A stretch of DNA of 64,000 nucleotides from Daphnia carinata (lineage: Eukaryota; Arthropoda; Branchiopoda; Diplostraca; Daphniidae). Below the pieces are notes generated by a model that was not told the origin of the DNA, made no database searches, and saw only the letters and a list, made by a program, of their open reading frames with translations. Positions 24,743 through 38,049 of the stretch are shown here, in pieces. How positions within the stretch are numbered: position 1 is the stretch's first letter; the number at the start of each line of letters is the position of its first letter. Where the stretch lies: NCBI RefSeq assembly GCF_022539665.2, contig NC_081331.1, positions 11,502,638 to 11,566,637 on the forward strand. The letters are read 5' to 3'. The position numbers were made by a program, and so were the translations under genes.

Positions 24743-24923
24743 CTTGACACAAATGAGACGGGCGTTAAACGCTTCGTCAGGATGAAGGACTCCTTCGCTG
24801 CACTCGCGTTTTACGAAGAACTCGGGATGAATGTTACCTGGAAGAAGAGCGACTAAGATCTGTTGACGATGCGGAAGTGAGATGTGAAGTCGTTTGCCCT
24901 TTATTAGCGTGCTTTTATACCGT
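24743..24923 (-). other. Possible additional or alternative exon near the cyclase 5' end
   Basis: A 181-nt block is flanked by TTTTCTAG and a GTAAAT donor and stays open for 60 codons (contains IKGKRLHISLPHRQQILVAL and ECSEGVLHPDEAFNARLICV). Its entry and exit phases equal those of the cyclase's second coding exon, which also contains KGKRL near its start. It could replace that exon in another isoform, although it lacks a membrane helix. It lies upstream of the exon with the predicted ATG, so a further first exon would be needed. Confidence 0.25.
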
Positions 24924-27345
24924 CTAGAAAATATGGGAAGGAACCTGTTCATTTGCGCAAGAAGAACTCAAAGAAAGGTATGCATTAGTCATGTAACAGA
25001 TCTCGGTCAATGTTTGTATGACTTGTCATACACAAGCAGGCCCATGGCAACCAAACATCTCGAAATTCTTACTAATTGAAAGCGTATACTGATATTCCAG
25101 GATCATCTCGTCTTTCTTTCTGACCCTTTATTATTCACAGCGCACGCTATTTGCTGTGTCTCCTCTTCGATTTTTTTTTCTTTTTTACCGACTTCTATGC
25201 AACTGGCCTTTTTCTTTCCAAGTCTCAGGAATGGCGTCTAATGATTGTACTTATCCCTTAGTAACCACATATAGTTTCATTGCTGATCATATAGATTGGG
25301 ATGTCGGATAGCTCCTTAAATAGGTTCCTTGGAACGAAAAAAAGAGGACACTAATACAGTTCTATAGCGTGTTGGTGTCATTAGTAACGCGGAATGAGCT
25401 TTATCTGGCGTTAATTTTTGAAGCACGAAATCTAGTTACGTGATCTTTTCTAATAGATTTTGACGGAAGATATATGAACGTCTTTATATATCCAATTAAG
25501 TCACTTACTTCGATTACGCCTCACGCAACTCTGCCCACGATTTTCATGAATTTTGGATGGTTTTCCGTGTGTAGACATGTCACAGCATGCTTCTTAATTT
25601 TTTTAGGCAGAAATATAAATCTCAGGCTTAGACGAGAAATGTCACGCTATGATTCTCCTCTCGTGTTTCATTGGAGCTCCATTTCTGACTGTATATAAGA
25701 GGGAAAGAAACGTTACAAAATCATAATCACCCAGGAGAATCAACTAATTGCTTTGTGGGACCCTCCCTGAGACAATCTTTCATTTCTCTCAATCCTCTTT
25801 TCACTTTCTTTTTATCACTGACGTGCAACAGACCATAAGACCCAGACAAGATCACAACAGTCAAATAAAGCCTTTTTTTTTTTATTGCCACCTAAATTTT
25901 CATTGCCGACGTTCCTCCAATTGTGTTTTTTAGCAAGCAAAAAATATGTGAACCTGAACTGGGTTTATTAAGTTCTCGTTTTTTTCCTGGAAATCCCAGT
26001 CCGGGGCATCTCTAAAGATTCATTTCCATGGCTTTATTTTGCCAATAGCTGTCAAGCTGTTACGAGGTGCCGTGTTACCCATCCAGCCACGGGTGCCGAA
26101 CGGATCTTGCATAGCTGCAATTTCCGTTTGATTTCGCGTTGAAATTGCGAACCACGGAAAATCCAGAAATAGGAGGCATCCAGCAACCGCATCGGCTGCT
26201 TTCATCAAATTTTGTGTATAACGATAAAGCTGTGTGTAACATTGTTTATTCAAGTTTGTACAGTTAAATATAAGATGTGGAGCAAAACCTTATTACAAAA
26301 GAATATGAACAAAAGTTGGAGGAAAAAAAAAAGAAGGAGATCAAAATGAGACATCAGACGCAGAAGAATAAAAGCTACTTACTTCCCCCCTTTTATTGTT
26401 TCTGTGTAACAGTCGACTGTTCGCGAACTCGCAGCTTCGAATGAAATTCATCGATCGGGTCGAGAATCCAATTGAAGGGCAAAACAAAAAAAAAAAGAGA
26501 AGACAAAGCGGAGAGTGAAAAAAAAGAAACGAAATGCTGCACAATGGCAAAGACAATAGCTACACAAGTAAAAGAAATACAGTAGGACTTAAAGTGGGGC
26601 TTACTTCGCAGAAAGAAAAAGGAAAACGGGCACCCGTGGCAACGAAACTAAATACGTATTTACAACTGACTCGATACCACTTATAACCATGGATTTTTTT
26701 TTGAGAGATCATAACAATCAAAATCAGATTGTCCGGGAAACGGTGCACAACAATCGTCTCCTAAAGCCGCACGCTATTACATGTTGTTGGAACAGAGGAA
26801 TATACTGGCAGTCTTGTACAATGTTGTTGTAATCAAACGCTTGTCAAAAAAGAACGGGTATAAATATGACGTGGGCTATGCACGAAATTGGATGTGGCAG
26901 TCGGACATGAAAAATTGCACAGGTCTTATTTATTTGGACGTCACGTTTTATATTACAGTTCGGGAATCGTAGTGAGGTATCCAATGGAAAGGACCGTTCA
27001 ATTCCAACTAAGGATGTATCACGTCCAGAACCCGACAGCCTGGAACAGAGATGACGGCATCAATTCGGGCGGATGAGACCGAAAGAAGGAAACTCACATA
27101 CTTTCACGTATACTTTACATATTGCAGATACATATATGAATAGCAAAAAAACAAAAAAAAAAAACATCAGAGTTTATACATGGAGATAGGAGTGCTGGGA
27201 AAATGCAACCAACCAGCACGAGGAACGTTTCTTCTGAATTTTTTTTATCTACATAAAAGAATTCAATTTTTGTTCAATAAATAGCTAGTTTCATGTAAGC
27301 CGCTCGGTTTAATGTACAAATCGAATTCCGCAAGCAAAATCTACT
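24924..27345. other. Non-coding spacer
   Basis: I see no convincing exon between the candidate block at 24.9 kb and the stop codon of the membrane-protein gene at 27.3 kb. It is AT-rich with several A runs. It should contain the 3' UTR of the upstream (right-hand) gene and the promoter and 5' UTR exons of the cyclase. Confidence 0.4.
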
Positions 27346-30299
27346 CTATTTGGTGGGTAGGACGAGTGAATCAGCTGATCGGACGAGTGTAGGCAGCAGA
27401 AGTAAGACTGGAGGTTGTGGCTCTTGTCTGGATTCCAACATCGAGTTTCGTTGACCAGCGCGTTGGACGATGTCCAATTCTTCCAAGCGGACGGACGTGC
27501 GATTCCGTTCGTTGCCGAAGGACTTCATTTCTCTCGCTGGATGCTGGTTATTATTGCCGGGCAATTGATGGCTGTAAAGCGGATCGACGTAGCCATAAGG
27601 GCCGCCCATATATTCGAATTGATTTCCGTTGCGGTAGCTATACGTGACGGCCGGCGCGGATGATAATTCATCCAGCTCGTATTCTTCATCGTCATCGTCC
27701 TCGAATAGACAACTGCTCTTAGATTGGGTGAATCCAAAGCCGGGCAAATGCTGGCCAAATCTCGCCAAGATCTGCTGCTTTTGTGTGGCTATCGCTTCTC
27801 CATTGGCCAACGGCCTGCCGTAGCGACGCTTCGGCGATCCGCACAGGCTTTTTGTTTCCAACGGAGTTGCCATTTGCTGCTGCTGTTGAAGTTGAACGTC
27901 TTCTCTGGCCAGCGAGCCGATGTAAGCCGTCCCATTTTCAGTTGGCAAATCTTTGCTCTTCATGCCGGAGAGCCAAGTTTTGAAGATGAGAAAGCCACTT
28001 TGAACCTCTCCAGCTTCTCCCGATGATGATAATTTCAACTGTTGGCTGGCGTTGTTGTCACTCTGTCGATGTTGCTGTGAGAATACTTCTCCTGGGGGAT
28101 TAAACATCTTTAGCGTAGCTGTCGGAGTCATCGTTTCCATAGCAGTAGACGTTGCCGTTGCCGGCTCACCGCTTCCCGACAAGACCTGCGCGCGCATTTC
28201 CGCATGATTCGTATAGAAAAAGAAATGTGATAGAACAAAAAAAAAAATTCTATAATTTATCGGAGATATACTGCAGCAACATTGCCGCTGTTTTTGCCAA
28301 TAGGGCAATGTGAACAGGGAATAAAATCAAATAAAACAGGGCAATTCTAGAGAGGCTTTTGTGTTGAGCCGATCGATCGCCTCAACTGGCTCTCAATTGG
28401 CCGAAGCTTTAACTCATCAAAGGAAGTGAAGTTGATGACGAGCGAAAAGAGAGCAAAGAATAGAGAGCGAGGCATTGCACACATAATAGGAATTGCAAAA
28501 GAGAAAGTATAAAAGCTGCCTATATTAATCAATTTCCACAATTCTTGTGCTTGCTTTTTAGTCTGCAGGCGTTCACTTGAAAGCCAAACAGCAGAGCAGC
28601 GCCGGCCAAAGCTGCCTGACAATCTAATAGGCAAAACTTGAAAGGATCGACACCCTCACACAGCCGCGCCAATTTCAAAAGGTCGCAGAAACATAGCGAA
28701 AGAAGTCTAGCGTTTTTCTAAGTAAAAAAAAAAAAGGGGGGGAAAATACACATAGTCTGACACTCGAGAATGGTGCCCAGAATAGCAGTGGGAGTGCTTA
28801 TTCAAATACAAAAGAAAAAGAAGCATCCATTTTCATCGTGCCGTTAGTTTTTTTTTTTTCATTCGAACTGAGTGCGTCGCAGCTTATGATTTTTTAAAAG
28901 AACCCGATGTTTCTTTTCTCGGCATTTCAAGTTGCCTGTAAATATCCGCAATCCTTGGGAGGATCGCATAATCTATTCGAATTGCACTTCATCATTGTGG
29001 CAACCGCAAGTTTCAGCTTGACAGTCTTAACAGCAGCCAAAGTTTTGCGGTTTGTGTAAGGAAACGCGAAAAGAGTAGGGACCCCTTTCTCGCTAATTAC
29101 GGCGGCCATCTTCTTCCCGCCACGCTCGTTGCCACCCCGCACTCCTAGCACGTCTTCACGCCGACGACTCCTTTGATGTTGTCGATATATCATTTCACGT
29201 GTGTCTCACAGTATCTTTATTCTACATAATTCATACCTGCCAACAACTATCACACGCCATGTACGTGGGCGCACACATACACACACCGCGTTGAGTCAAC
29301 TCTGCAGCGTGTACAGAAAGCGAAAGTACATAGACATAAAACAAAAAGGAGGAGGAATGACTCAATTATTCAAATGCAAGCCCGCAAGACTTTTCGCTCG
29401 AGAGTTTTAGTACATTTTTTTTCAAGCAAACGAATTATCGTTATCTCGGCTGTATGCATTTACCTGAGTCTCGACAATCAAGTCGTTATCGACCAGCTTG
29501 ATGATGTAACTGTCATTTGGCGGGTCATTCCTTGTCTGAATAAAGGTCGTCTTTTACGCCACGAGGGAAAAATGCGGAAAATTAGAAACTCATTACACTG
29601 ATTTTTGTAGGCTGAGGTACGGCGAGGAGCATCATGCAAAATGTATGTGTACCTGAATGGCTTGTGGAGACGTGGCTTGAGATTTGGTAATGGCCGCGTG
29701 ATCGTCTAAGACGACGGTCGTCAACGGAAAAGCGGATCGATCGTGACGGTCTTTGTATCTACCGAAGCAGCTTTGCCCCCGTAAGCAGCCGATCCTTGTG
29801 TGTGTGTGTGTAGGTCGTGTGTTGATATATATTGCGGGGTCCACGTAGGGATTGGAATGAGAGTCAGGGCCAACGGTCAATAACATCGCCAGCCAATCGA
29901 CAATTGGACGAGAAGAAAGGAATACGAAAGAACATAAGCGGCTAAGTTAATTTTGTCAAGTAGTCCAAGGGTAAAAAAGATCAATTTGCAAACAGCAATC
30001 GTCCAACTCGAATACGATACCTGAGGAAAATAAAGAAGAGCAATACGATGGCTAGGCCAGCAGAGGTCGTTAGGATGATCAACAAAGTTAAGCGTCCATC
30101 TGTGAACATATACAAGCATTGTTAGAATAAACAAATCACTATATACTTTAAAGAGACGTGGCAGTGAACTAAGCAAGTTACCTTGATCCAGCATCAGTGA
30201 GGCATCCTGTGAACGATTGGTAGCCACTTCGACGGGCGTGTAGGCCGGCGGTAAAATTCGAGAAGCCAATAAGGTGTTTTCCCAAGCCATGCTGATCAT
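27346..30299 (-). CDS. Single-pass membrane protein with long acidic, low-complexity cytoplasmic tail (unrecognised)
   Basis: Five exons (30299-30182, 30099-30021, 29794-29653, 29535-29464, 28185-27346) join in one frame to 1251 nt, 416 aa. A short N-terminal part carries one NRS glycosylation site. It is followed by one strong membrane helix (LTLLIILTTSAGLAIVLLFF) and a cysteine/basic stretch (RIGCLRGQSCFGRYKD) suited to palmitoylation. The 279-residue last exon is rich in Q, S and E, with an acidic run (FEDDDDEEYELDE) and several tyrosines (NQFEYM, YVDPLY) that could be phosphorylated. The start is uncertain: an acceptor at 30316 would allow upstream exons and a larger ectodomain. I do not recognise the family. 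Receptor-like topology is an inference. Confidence 0.6.
29797..29811. repeat. (CA)n/(TG)n tract at a splice acceptor
   Basis: On the minus strand a run of CA dinucleotides ends immediately before the AG used as acceptor for the 29794-29653 exon, taking the place of a normal polypyrimidine tract. Length changes here could alter splicing. Confidence 0.6.
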
Positions 30300-31340
30300 G
30301 AGGAAGGCAGTTAAGGCTGTTGTGACAAATGAAGAACGAAAGACAGTCCACTGGCAGTGTTCCGTTAGGTTCCCTGATGAACTGTAACGTACGTTCCAAT
30401 CGTTGTTTGCGCGTATGCAGAGCGTGACTTCTTCCACCGCAGAATTATTTCCTGTTTTCAATTTCCTGTTCAAACGTTTAGCGGGCCTCAATCTGTAAAC
30501 GTTTCCTCCGTCGGACCTTCCGTTTTTTTTTTTTTGGTCATTCACATGTGCGATGATTACAGAACGGCTGGCCAAACTATCCCTTCCCCAAAAACGGGTT
30601 AGAGTAAGAAAATTGAAAGCTCAGCACGAAGGCTGCTCTTTTCTTTTTAGCAATTGCATCGACTAACTTGAGCCTTTTCAGTTCGGGCTTTGTGCAACTT
30701 CAGTTACTAGTCTAGTGAACTTTCTTTATAGTGCACAGTTCGTCAGCAACAACGCCAAAGCAAACAAAAAAGCAGCTTTTATTATCATTTTTTTTTCAAT
30801 TGCACACTGTCTGTTACATGAAAGCCTAACAACCCCTCGACATTTTTCCCTTTCTTTTTTTTTCCTATTTTTATTAAAAGGTGTCATAGGATACGGAAGT
30901 TCCAAAAGCTTTTAAATAGTTTTTATTTTGTTCTGTTTAAATTGAGGGGGGGGGGGGAATCCACGTGTAATGAACTAACTGTCACGCTCACATGAACTGT
31001 CGTTTCGAACGCAACTTGGACAGTCGGAAACTGCACTGTACCTAAAAAGTTTCTTCGTCGCTAGTAATTACTGGCCAATGCAAGTTCTGGGCCACAACGT
31101 ACACACGTACACACACCGCTGGACAGAGCTTGACGGATGAGAAATGGTTGAATTACAGCCAAAGGCAGAGGAGTAGCGACCAATGTCAACCGACAAGGAC
31201 GGGCGAATTGGATCGACTGCGGCGAGTCCGCCTCGGTTGGGTGCAACATACACGATGGAGAACCCAACGCCAAAGAGGGAAGTGACTGAACGGAGGAAAC
31301 AGCAGCTGGGGCAAAGGGAAGTACGACGGGCGTGTTGGTT

Positions 31341-31358
31341 GCACACACACACACACAC
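31341..31358. repeat. (CA)n microsatellite
   Basis: A run of CA dinucleotides in non-coding sequence, followed by an A run. Confidence 0.9.
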
Positions 31359-33204
31359 AAAAAAGAGCTCCGGCGCGGAGGAAACAGTCAATATCACCGC
31401 GCGTCGTTTTTATTTTGCACCAGCGGAGACACACAAGCAAACCCTTTCAATCACTTGACATAATACCCGAATCAGCGGACAAAAAAGGAGAGGGCTTAAC
31501 TGTGTGAGAAAGACGTCTATAGTGAGAACGAAACAGATTTTATTTTTATTTTTTTTCGAACAGAATCTTGTCAAACAAAAATGGCTGTGAACGTAGAGCA
31601 AAAGCGAGACGTCCTCCCGATACTGGGCCGCCTGTGAACTGCGAGAATCGGGACATGGAAAGCTGAGTCGACGCTATAAAAACGGCAAAGAAGTGGGCTG
31701 GGCGCTGCCGAGTGGTAAATTTCTTTATTTTATTCTTTATCCTTTTTTTTTGCGCAAGCTTGACTCCAACATCCATAACACACAATCGTTCCGTATTTTT
31801 TGTAAAATTCTTTTCCGCTCTTTCTCACTCCGGTTCTCTTCATTCACGCGCAACGTACTCTGTATATAAAAGACAGCTACTTTAATAGACAGGACAGTCT
31901 CTTTGTATTGAACCCCATTGACGTCCTCCCCCTGACGTGTTTCCCCTTTGTCGTTTGCTGTTCGATCTTTGTTTTGTTTTTGTTTTTTATGTAGCTGCTT
32001 ACGTGTTTCCCTGTTGAAAAATGTTTGATGCTCTTCTTCTCCGAAAGGCTTTCAGAGATCCGTTAGTCGTTAACTTTGGTCTTATACGGCGAAACACGAT
32101 GGGAAAGTAGTGGCCACTCGGAGGGTAAAAAGAACGAAGTGATCTCGGAATGTACACACAAAAAAAAAAAGGAGATGACACGGACAAAAATAAAGAAAGA
32201 CAAAATGTAATCATTCACTGTATAGTTGGCAAATGGAAAAAAAAGTAGCACACTCGCAGAAAACTCCTTGGGCCACGTGATAGTCCTTCACCTAGCCTCT
32301 CGACGACTTCGGCAGTATAGTCAAGTAGACGCGCTTATTAGGGCCATTCTGAGTGCGTCCATCGTCAGCACTTCGTCGTTGTGTACAACTGGAGACGAAA
32401 TAGATGTTGCTCGCATTTAGTCACAATACAGGCCCCGGACAAAAGAAGCCAATTGACGTCGAAGAAAGCCAAGTTTCCCTGTCAACCAAAATAAATAATA
32501 AGGAAAAATTGGGTACAGAAATAAGGACGCACGATCAGTACATCACATCTTTCTAGTCCACTATCAAAGTTGAATACAAAGCAATTCGATCTATTCGCAA
32601 TGTGTAGGCTACATCACAACGAAACAAAACACAATAAACGGATCGTTATTTTCGCTGAAAGCTTTTTGGACAATGCAATGATGCGCATTATCTACAGATC
32701 GGAACCAGTTTGAAAAGTCTTTATTTTTCTTTGAGCGAGAGATGAATAGTTTAAAATAAACAATCATTGATCTATGTGAACATGGCACGTTGTTATCGAG
32801 CTGTATTTCACTGAGCTTTTCTTTTTTCGCAGTTGGTCGTATGTATTTATGGATGTACACGATAATGGCGAGCGACGATTGTTTACTGTCAAACTAACTC
32901 AAGCCGAACGAACAAACCGAATCGAAATGTGACCGCAACAACTGCTGACGTCCCTCTCTTTCTTCCTCTCACCCTTCTCGCAATTGAAAGATGGCAATCA
33001 TCTATAGTGTGGAGAAAAGCGAGAAGAAAAAAGAGAACAAATAGAAAGACTGCCAGAGAAGTTGGAGAAATCTTTTTCGTGCCACAAAACACGATAAAAA
33101 ACTCCGGGCTTATACGATCAGCTCGAGTCAACAGACAGTTTGTTTTGTTTTTCTATCGTGTTTCGTTTCTTTTTTTTTCCAATTCCATCGGCGGTTTGTT
33201 TAAT

Positions 33205-33222
33205 GCTTCTTCTTCTTCTTCT
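33205..33222. repeat. (CTT)n microsatellite
   Basis: Perfect trinucleotide repeat in non-coding sequence. Confidence 0.85.
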
Positions 33223-36200
33223 TTTTGTTGCCTCCGTTGACATCGTGCGATTATCTTTTGATTGCGGCCAAGTCGAGCGAAAATGGGCGTGGCATTGGGA
33301 CGACATCGACCGAAGACTTTGATAGGCATTCACTAGACGTGGTGTACAGACGCGCACAAAAGGGACTAGCTAAAGAAAATCGGCCAACTAAAGAAGAACA
33401 AAAGAAGATGGAAGTCTTAAGAATGAAAAGAAAATAAAAAAAGAAGGAAAAAAATTGAAAGAAAATAAGGAGGCTGCGGCAGGCTGCAGAAGCCACTGCC
33501 AGCAAGCTGAAAAGAATTGGAATTCTGAAGGAAATAGAAATGGAAAAAAGCGACAGAGAAAGACAAATAGGAAATAGGATACGAGTTTTTTTTTTTACAG
33601 GCAGAGGGGAAAGGATCACACATCTAAGAGATGAGAACCCCAGAATTGAGAAAACTGTCAGACGTGAGAAGGGTTGGTTGGCAGGACGAACGAACACACA
33701 ACGGGAAATCCGCATCGGCTTACATAAAACATAGCGAGAAAAAAAAATAATATAATAAATATTTATAGGCTAGTAATAATAGGGCAAAAAAAAGTAGAAG
33801 CGAAGAACGAACCGTAAATATAATGTGATTGGGTGCAAAAACTTTGCCGGCAGATAAATAAAAAGCCAAACGATGTCATCAGCTAACGTCACTTGCACGC
33901 CAGTTTACTTACGCGATCCGCCTGCGTGATTCCTGTTGAACCAACAATCACAATAAAATTCTCGCACAAAAACAAACAGTAAAGTTCGCTGGCGCTAGTT
34001 CCGTGACATTAATAAATGGCTGATTATTATTACCCGATCGTTGCTGTAAGTCAGCCGTTAGTCAACAGCCTTTCGGGACTGTGTGACGTAAAGTAAGATC
34101 AATGTTGAACATGTTGGTTTAGATGCTGTATTTCATTAGTTTGTTTTGTCTTAATAATATTAAACTAGTCCCCGTTGGATTGAAGAAAACAAATCGCAAA
34201 CACGACGGACATGTTAAAGGTCAGTGTTTTTTTCCTTAAGGCAAAAACGAACCGAAAAAATATAGTGAACTATACAATAAAAGATTTATAAATGTTTTTC
34301 TAAAAAATTCTGTCCCAGTGTATAGAACACTAACATGAGTTTCAGGCGAAAAACATGTTTTGAAAACAGGCGAAGCAAAAGTTGTGCCGAACAAGAGATG
34401 GCTGCATTTAAACAGCGCGGCCTAAATCGGATTGAAACCCCATCATGGCTGTCGAAAGACGAAACCAACGTAATACATCATTTAAAATGGAAATACCCTT
34501 GCCCCTTCCAAAAACTTATAAACCACGTTCGTTGCCGTTCCGTTTTTTTTTCTCTTCCCATTCTGCCCATGTCGACACTTGCTGTCCAAACTTTTTTTTC
34601 TCCTCCTTTCTGATGGTGCCGTTGGGACGGCTCGACTAAATACTTTTTTTAAAGTTTATTTAATTTATATATTTTTTCTGTGTGTGTATGGCCAAATGGA
34701 GAGAAACGGGAAAAGTAAATACGCGAACGCAACTGCGGCCATTATTTTTCTGTGGGATCGTTCCTTGCGGCATGTCTAGCCTACCCGAAGCTAAATTGCC
34801 ATCGCTGTAGAGTGTAAGAAAAAAAAAAAGGAATAGTCTGTGCTCCATAATCTAAGACCAGGATGTGTACGCGTAGCTTGGCTTTCTCTTTCTAAATTAG
34901 TAATTGTAATCATGGTAAATTAAAGAAAATGGAAGAAAAAAAGGAGGTAAGTGAAAAGGAGTACGCTTTAGCGAAGTGCTGCCGTTGAGTTTCATATATA
35001 TTTTTTTAATTCTTGTGGCGATGTGGTGGATGTTGTGCTACTGAAACTAATGGCGTTGCATAGTACAGGGATTTCGTCAATGGAGTTGGAGCTCATTATT
35101 GCGACCTACACCGAAATGAACGAAATGGAAGATGAAAACATCCATAACTTGGCTGATTGCCGGCAGCAAAGAACAGAAAACTAGGATTTCTTTTTTTCTA
35201 AATTATTTGTTGATGTTTGTTGAATATTCTTCTTTCTTTGGCGAAAAAAAAAAAAGAATCTTTTTGAATAGGACTAAAATTGTTACGATGAATAATTGGA
35301 TTTCAGACGTGTAGGGGGGTACAGGTATATAATAACGAAACGTTCCATGTGCAGCGTGAATCAGTAACAGAATGCCTATATAAAGGTATCATTGTAACCC
35401 TTATTTATTTGTATTATTCAAATGGCGTGGACTCGGTGACGTCCCGTTTCCAACGGAGACGGGCGTTGGCTACCGAAGAAACACAAAGGCAGTTTGAATT
35501 CGAATCACGCAAACAGACCCTCCCCACCCTGAGGCCTAGTCTTGAACTATATCGATTGTAACAGAAAATGGTTGACGGTTATACAAGAAGGGGAGAAAAA
35601 ACAAGGCAGGTCACCACACTATTCCAAACGATACAAAAATAAAAAAAACGATTATTTGGCAAGTGCACGCGATTCAATGTTTTGTAGACACCATGGCAAT
35701 TCCCCGGCACGTGCCGTGCACCGGATCTGCTAGGACAAGCGCAATGGTGAACAAAAATAAAAAAGGAGAAAATGAGAACACAGGTGCGCGTGCATCTGCG
35801 TTCCAGATGACTAAGTGAATTCAGCTAAAAAGCTTATTTCTATATGTGTATACTTTCGTCTATATCGGTTGTGTAACTAGGAATCGTATAGCCAATCGCG
35901 AATCCTAAAGTATTTTGTCGAATGATTATAGTTGCAGGGGACAAAATAAACAACGGGGATGAGAAAACAAACACTTGAACGTTTCCCTGAAAATCGGGTT
36001 ATCGATACGATGAAATCTTCGGCGGATAAAGTTCTTTCTGTACGTTTGCTTTCCTTTCTAGTCAAATGAGCTTTTCAATGTTCTTTGTTACACGTTGACA
36101 GACAAGAAGCCAGTTTGAATTCGTATCTCAAATATTGATTGAAGATTGCTACTCGACAACGAGCGATCCACTGGAATAATTAGATGGATTATTCAAAAAA

Positions 36201-36316
36201 GAAAGTGCATTTTATACCGAGAAAAACTGAATTGGGGAAGGGGGAAACGGAAACTTTTTGCTTGAAATGTACGTGTCACATTATTAGCCGCTACATTCAA
36301 ATAAAGTGACATCTAC

Positions 36317-36511
36317 GTGCTGAGATGATGAGCTAAAACGCCATCGTGATTACACGTCATCTGTGCCGCGTGCGAGCGCTCGACGTATTGTCCGCCGGGC
36401 GACGGGAGTCCCGTCCTCGAGCGACGTTCAATCTCAGTCATGAAAATGTACAAGTTCTCCGAAATCTCATTGCGAGTACCCAGTAGATGTAGAGCGATCA
36501 AGAAAACTTCA
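36317..36511 (-). other. Isolated exon candidate
   Basis: A block open for about 65 codons begins after GGTGCTAG and can end at a GTAGAT donor; without that donor it runs into TAG at 36313. It reads EVFLIALHLLGTRNEISENL and later RRSRTGLPSPGGQYVERSHA. GC content is higher than the surroundings and the other frames are closed, so coding is possible. Its exit phase does not match the reading frame of the membrane-protein exon at 30.3 kb. Family unknown. Confidence 0.25.
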
Positions 36512-36831
36512 CTAGCACCCCCAAGTCTTGATGGATTTCAACGAAATTACCCACACTATCAACTAGAATAAATTCAAGAACATGCTGCTATAGAGCGGAA
36601 CATAAGGAAAGCTGGGATTTTCGATTTTGACTGATGGATGGAGGCCACTTCGTGTCTGCTGTCTCGTCATCATGATAAGATACTAATATTCAAATGTCTT
36701 CATGTCATAACAAGACTAGGTCACAGAGGGCTTTACACCCGGACATTCGATTTCTTTCTAGATCCCCAAACAAACGCAACAACATAACAGTTGATACTAT
36801 TTGAGAGCACGTATGCAAACAGAGCGGACAT

Positions 36832-36850
36832 ACACACACACACACACACC
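36832..36850. repeat. (CA)n microsatellite
   Basis: A run of about nine CA dinucleotides in non-coding sequence. Confidence 0.9.
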
Positions 36851-37997
36851 AAAATCGAAAATTAAAAAAAAAAAGTTCAAAGTCGAACGTTTTCGTCGGG
36901 AGGGATTAAGAAAGATGTGGGAAAGAAAATTTATCTCTTACCAATATTTTTCTCTCTGCTCTATTGATGTTATGTGTTTGTGTGGCTGACGTTGTTTTTC
37001 GTGTGTGTTACAAATACAAGCGGCCGATAACGAACGGCCGATTGCCTCCTATCTGGTCTGACGGTACGGATCGAAATGAACGAAACGTTCGTACAGGTTG
37101 CCGGCTTGTTTAAACTGGGCACAGACGGACAAGTGTGTGTACCAACACAAGGTGTGGTATTATTAAGAGCGAAGGGCGGCGGTAAACGTACCTGTCCTGA
37201 CACACGCACTCACAAAAAAAAAGATCCATTTTGATCGAAACGAGTCACCCTCGGAGCAGGTGTGTCCCCACAGACGGATAAATGTATATACTTATTGTTT
37301 AGAGTTTGCAAGTGGCCATTTTTCTTTTTACGTGGTAGAAAAAGGGGGGGATATCTGTGTTATACCGCAATACACAACCTAAGGAGAATGTTTTTGTTTG
37401 TTCTAGTCTTTTTTTCGTATCTCTTTTTGTTGAAATATTTGGGGTCGACATAAACGCAGAGAGCTGGATCTGTAGGGAAAGTATCGTGTAATGCAGCTGG
37501 ACTCGGTGGATTGTACCAACATGTGGCTGAGCATCAGTCGCCCCACCTTCCGATCTCGTGTCTCTGCATCGCCTTTTATCTCTACATCTATCTCTCTATT
37601 TTAAACCTAGAAATGGACTCAAAAATTGTTACGTTACGTTTAATCCTAAATACTATGCGCGTTTCCTAATACAAGATTTCAAAATGCAGTAAATAAGGCC
37701 ATTTGAAATGTTGGAGATAAACGAAATGTTGGAGCGCGCGACGTGAATAGTAAAGGGAAGCTCAGAAATCAAATGAGAACAAACTAATCAAATTAATGAA
37801 AATTTAAAAAAAGGGGAAAATTAAAAGCGAATCAGTAGAAACAGTTTTACCGTGTAGAGGGAAGTTGATTGGATGTGTCGCGGAAGACTGTGTGGAAGCA
37901 AGGCTCATCATCACCAACTCTGTCGAGACGTTCTGAACAAATGAACGATTCTCTCGTTCACTGAGGTCTCGCCTCGTCGTCGTTCGTCACAGAAAAA

Positions 37998-38049
37998 ACA
38001 CACACACACACACTTCTCTGTCTCAGCACACACACACACATACACACAC
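37998..38049. repeat. Two adjacent (CA)n tracts
   Basis: CA runs at 37998-38013 and 38027-38049 are separated by TTCTCTGTCTCAG. A degenerate CA-rich stretch lies 350 nt further on (about 38400-38428). Confidence 0.9.

Noticed and set aside
26020-26253. 77-codon minus-strand ORF with moderately protein-like composition
   Set aside because: No acceptor or donor in usable phase, no start context, no family recognised.
33251-33715. 154-codon minus-strand ORF
   Set aside because: Translation of a pyrimidine-rich tract (runs of F, S, L); no recognisable protein.
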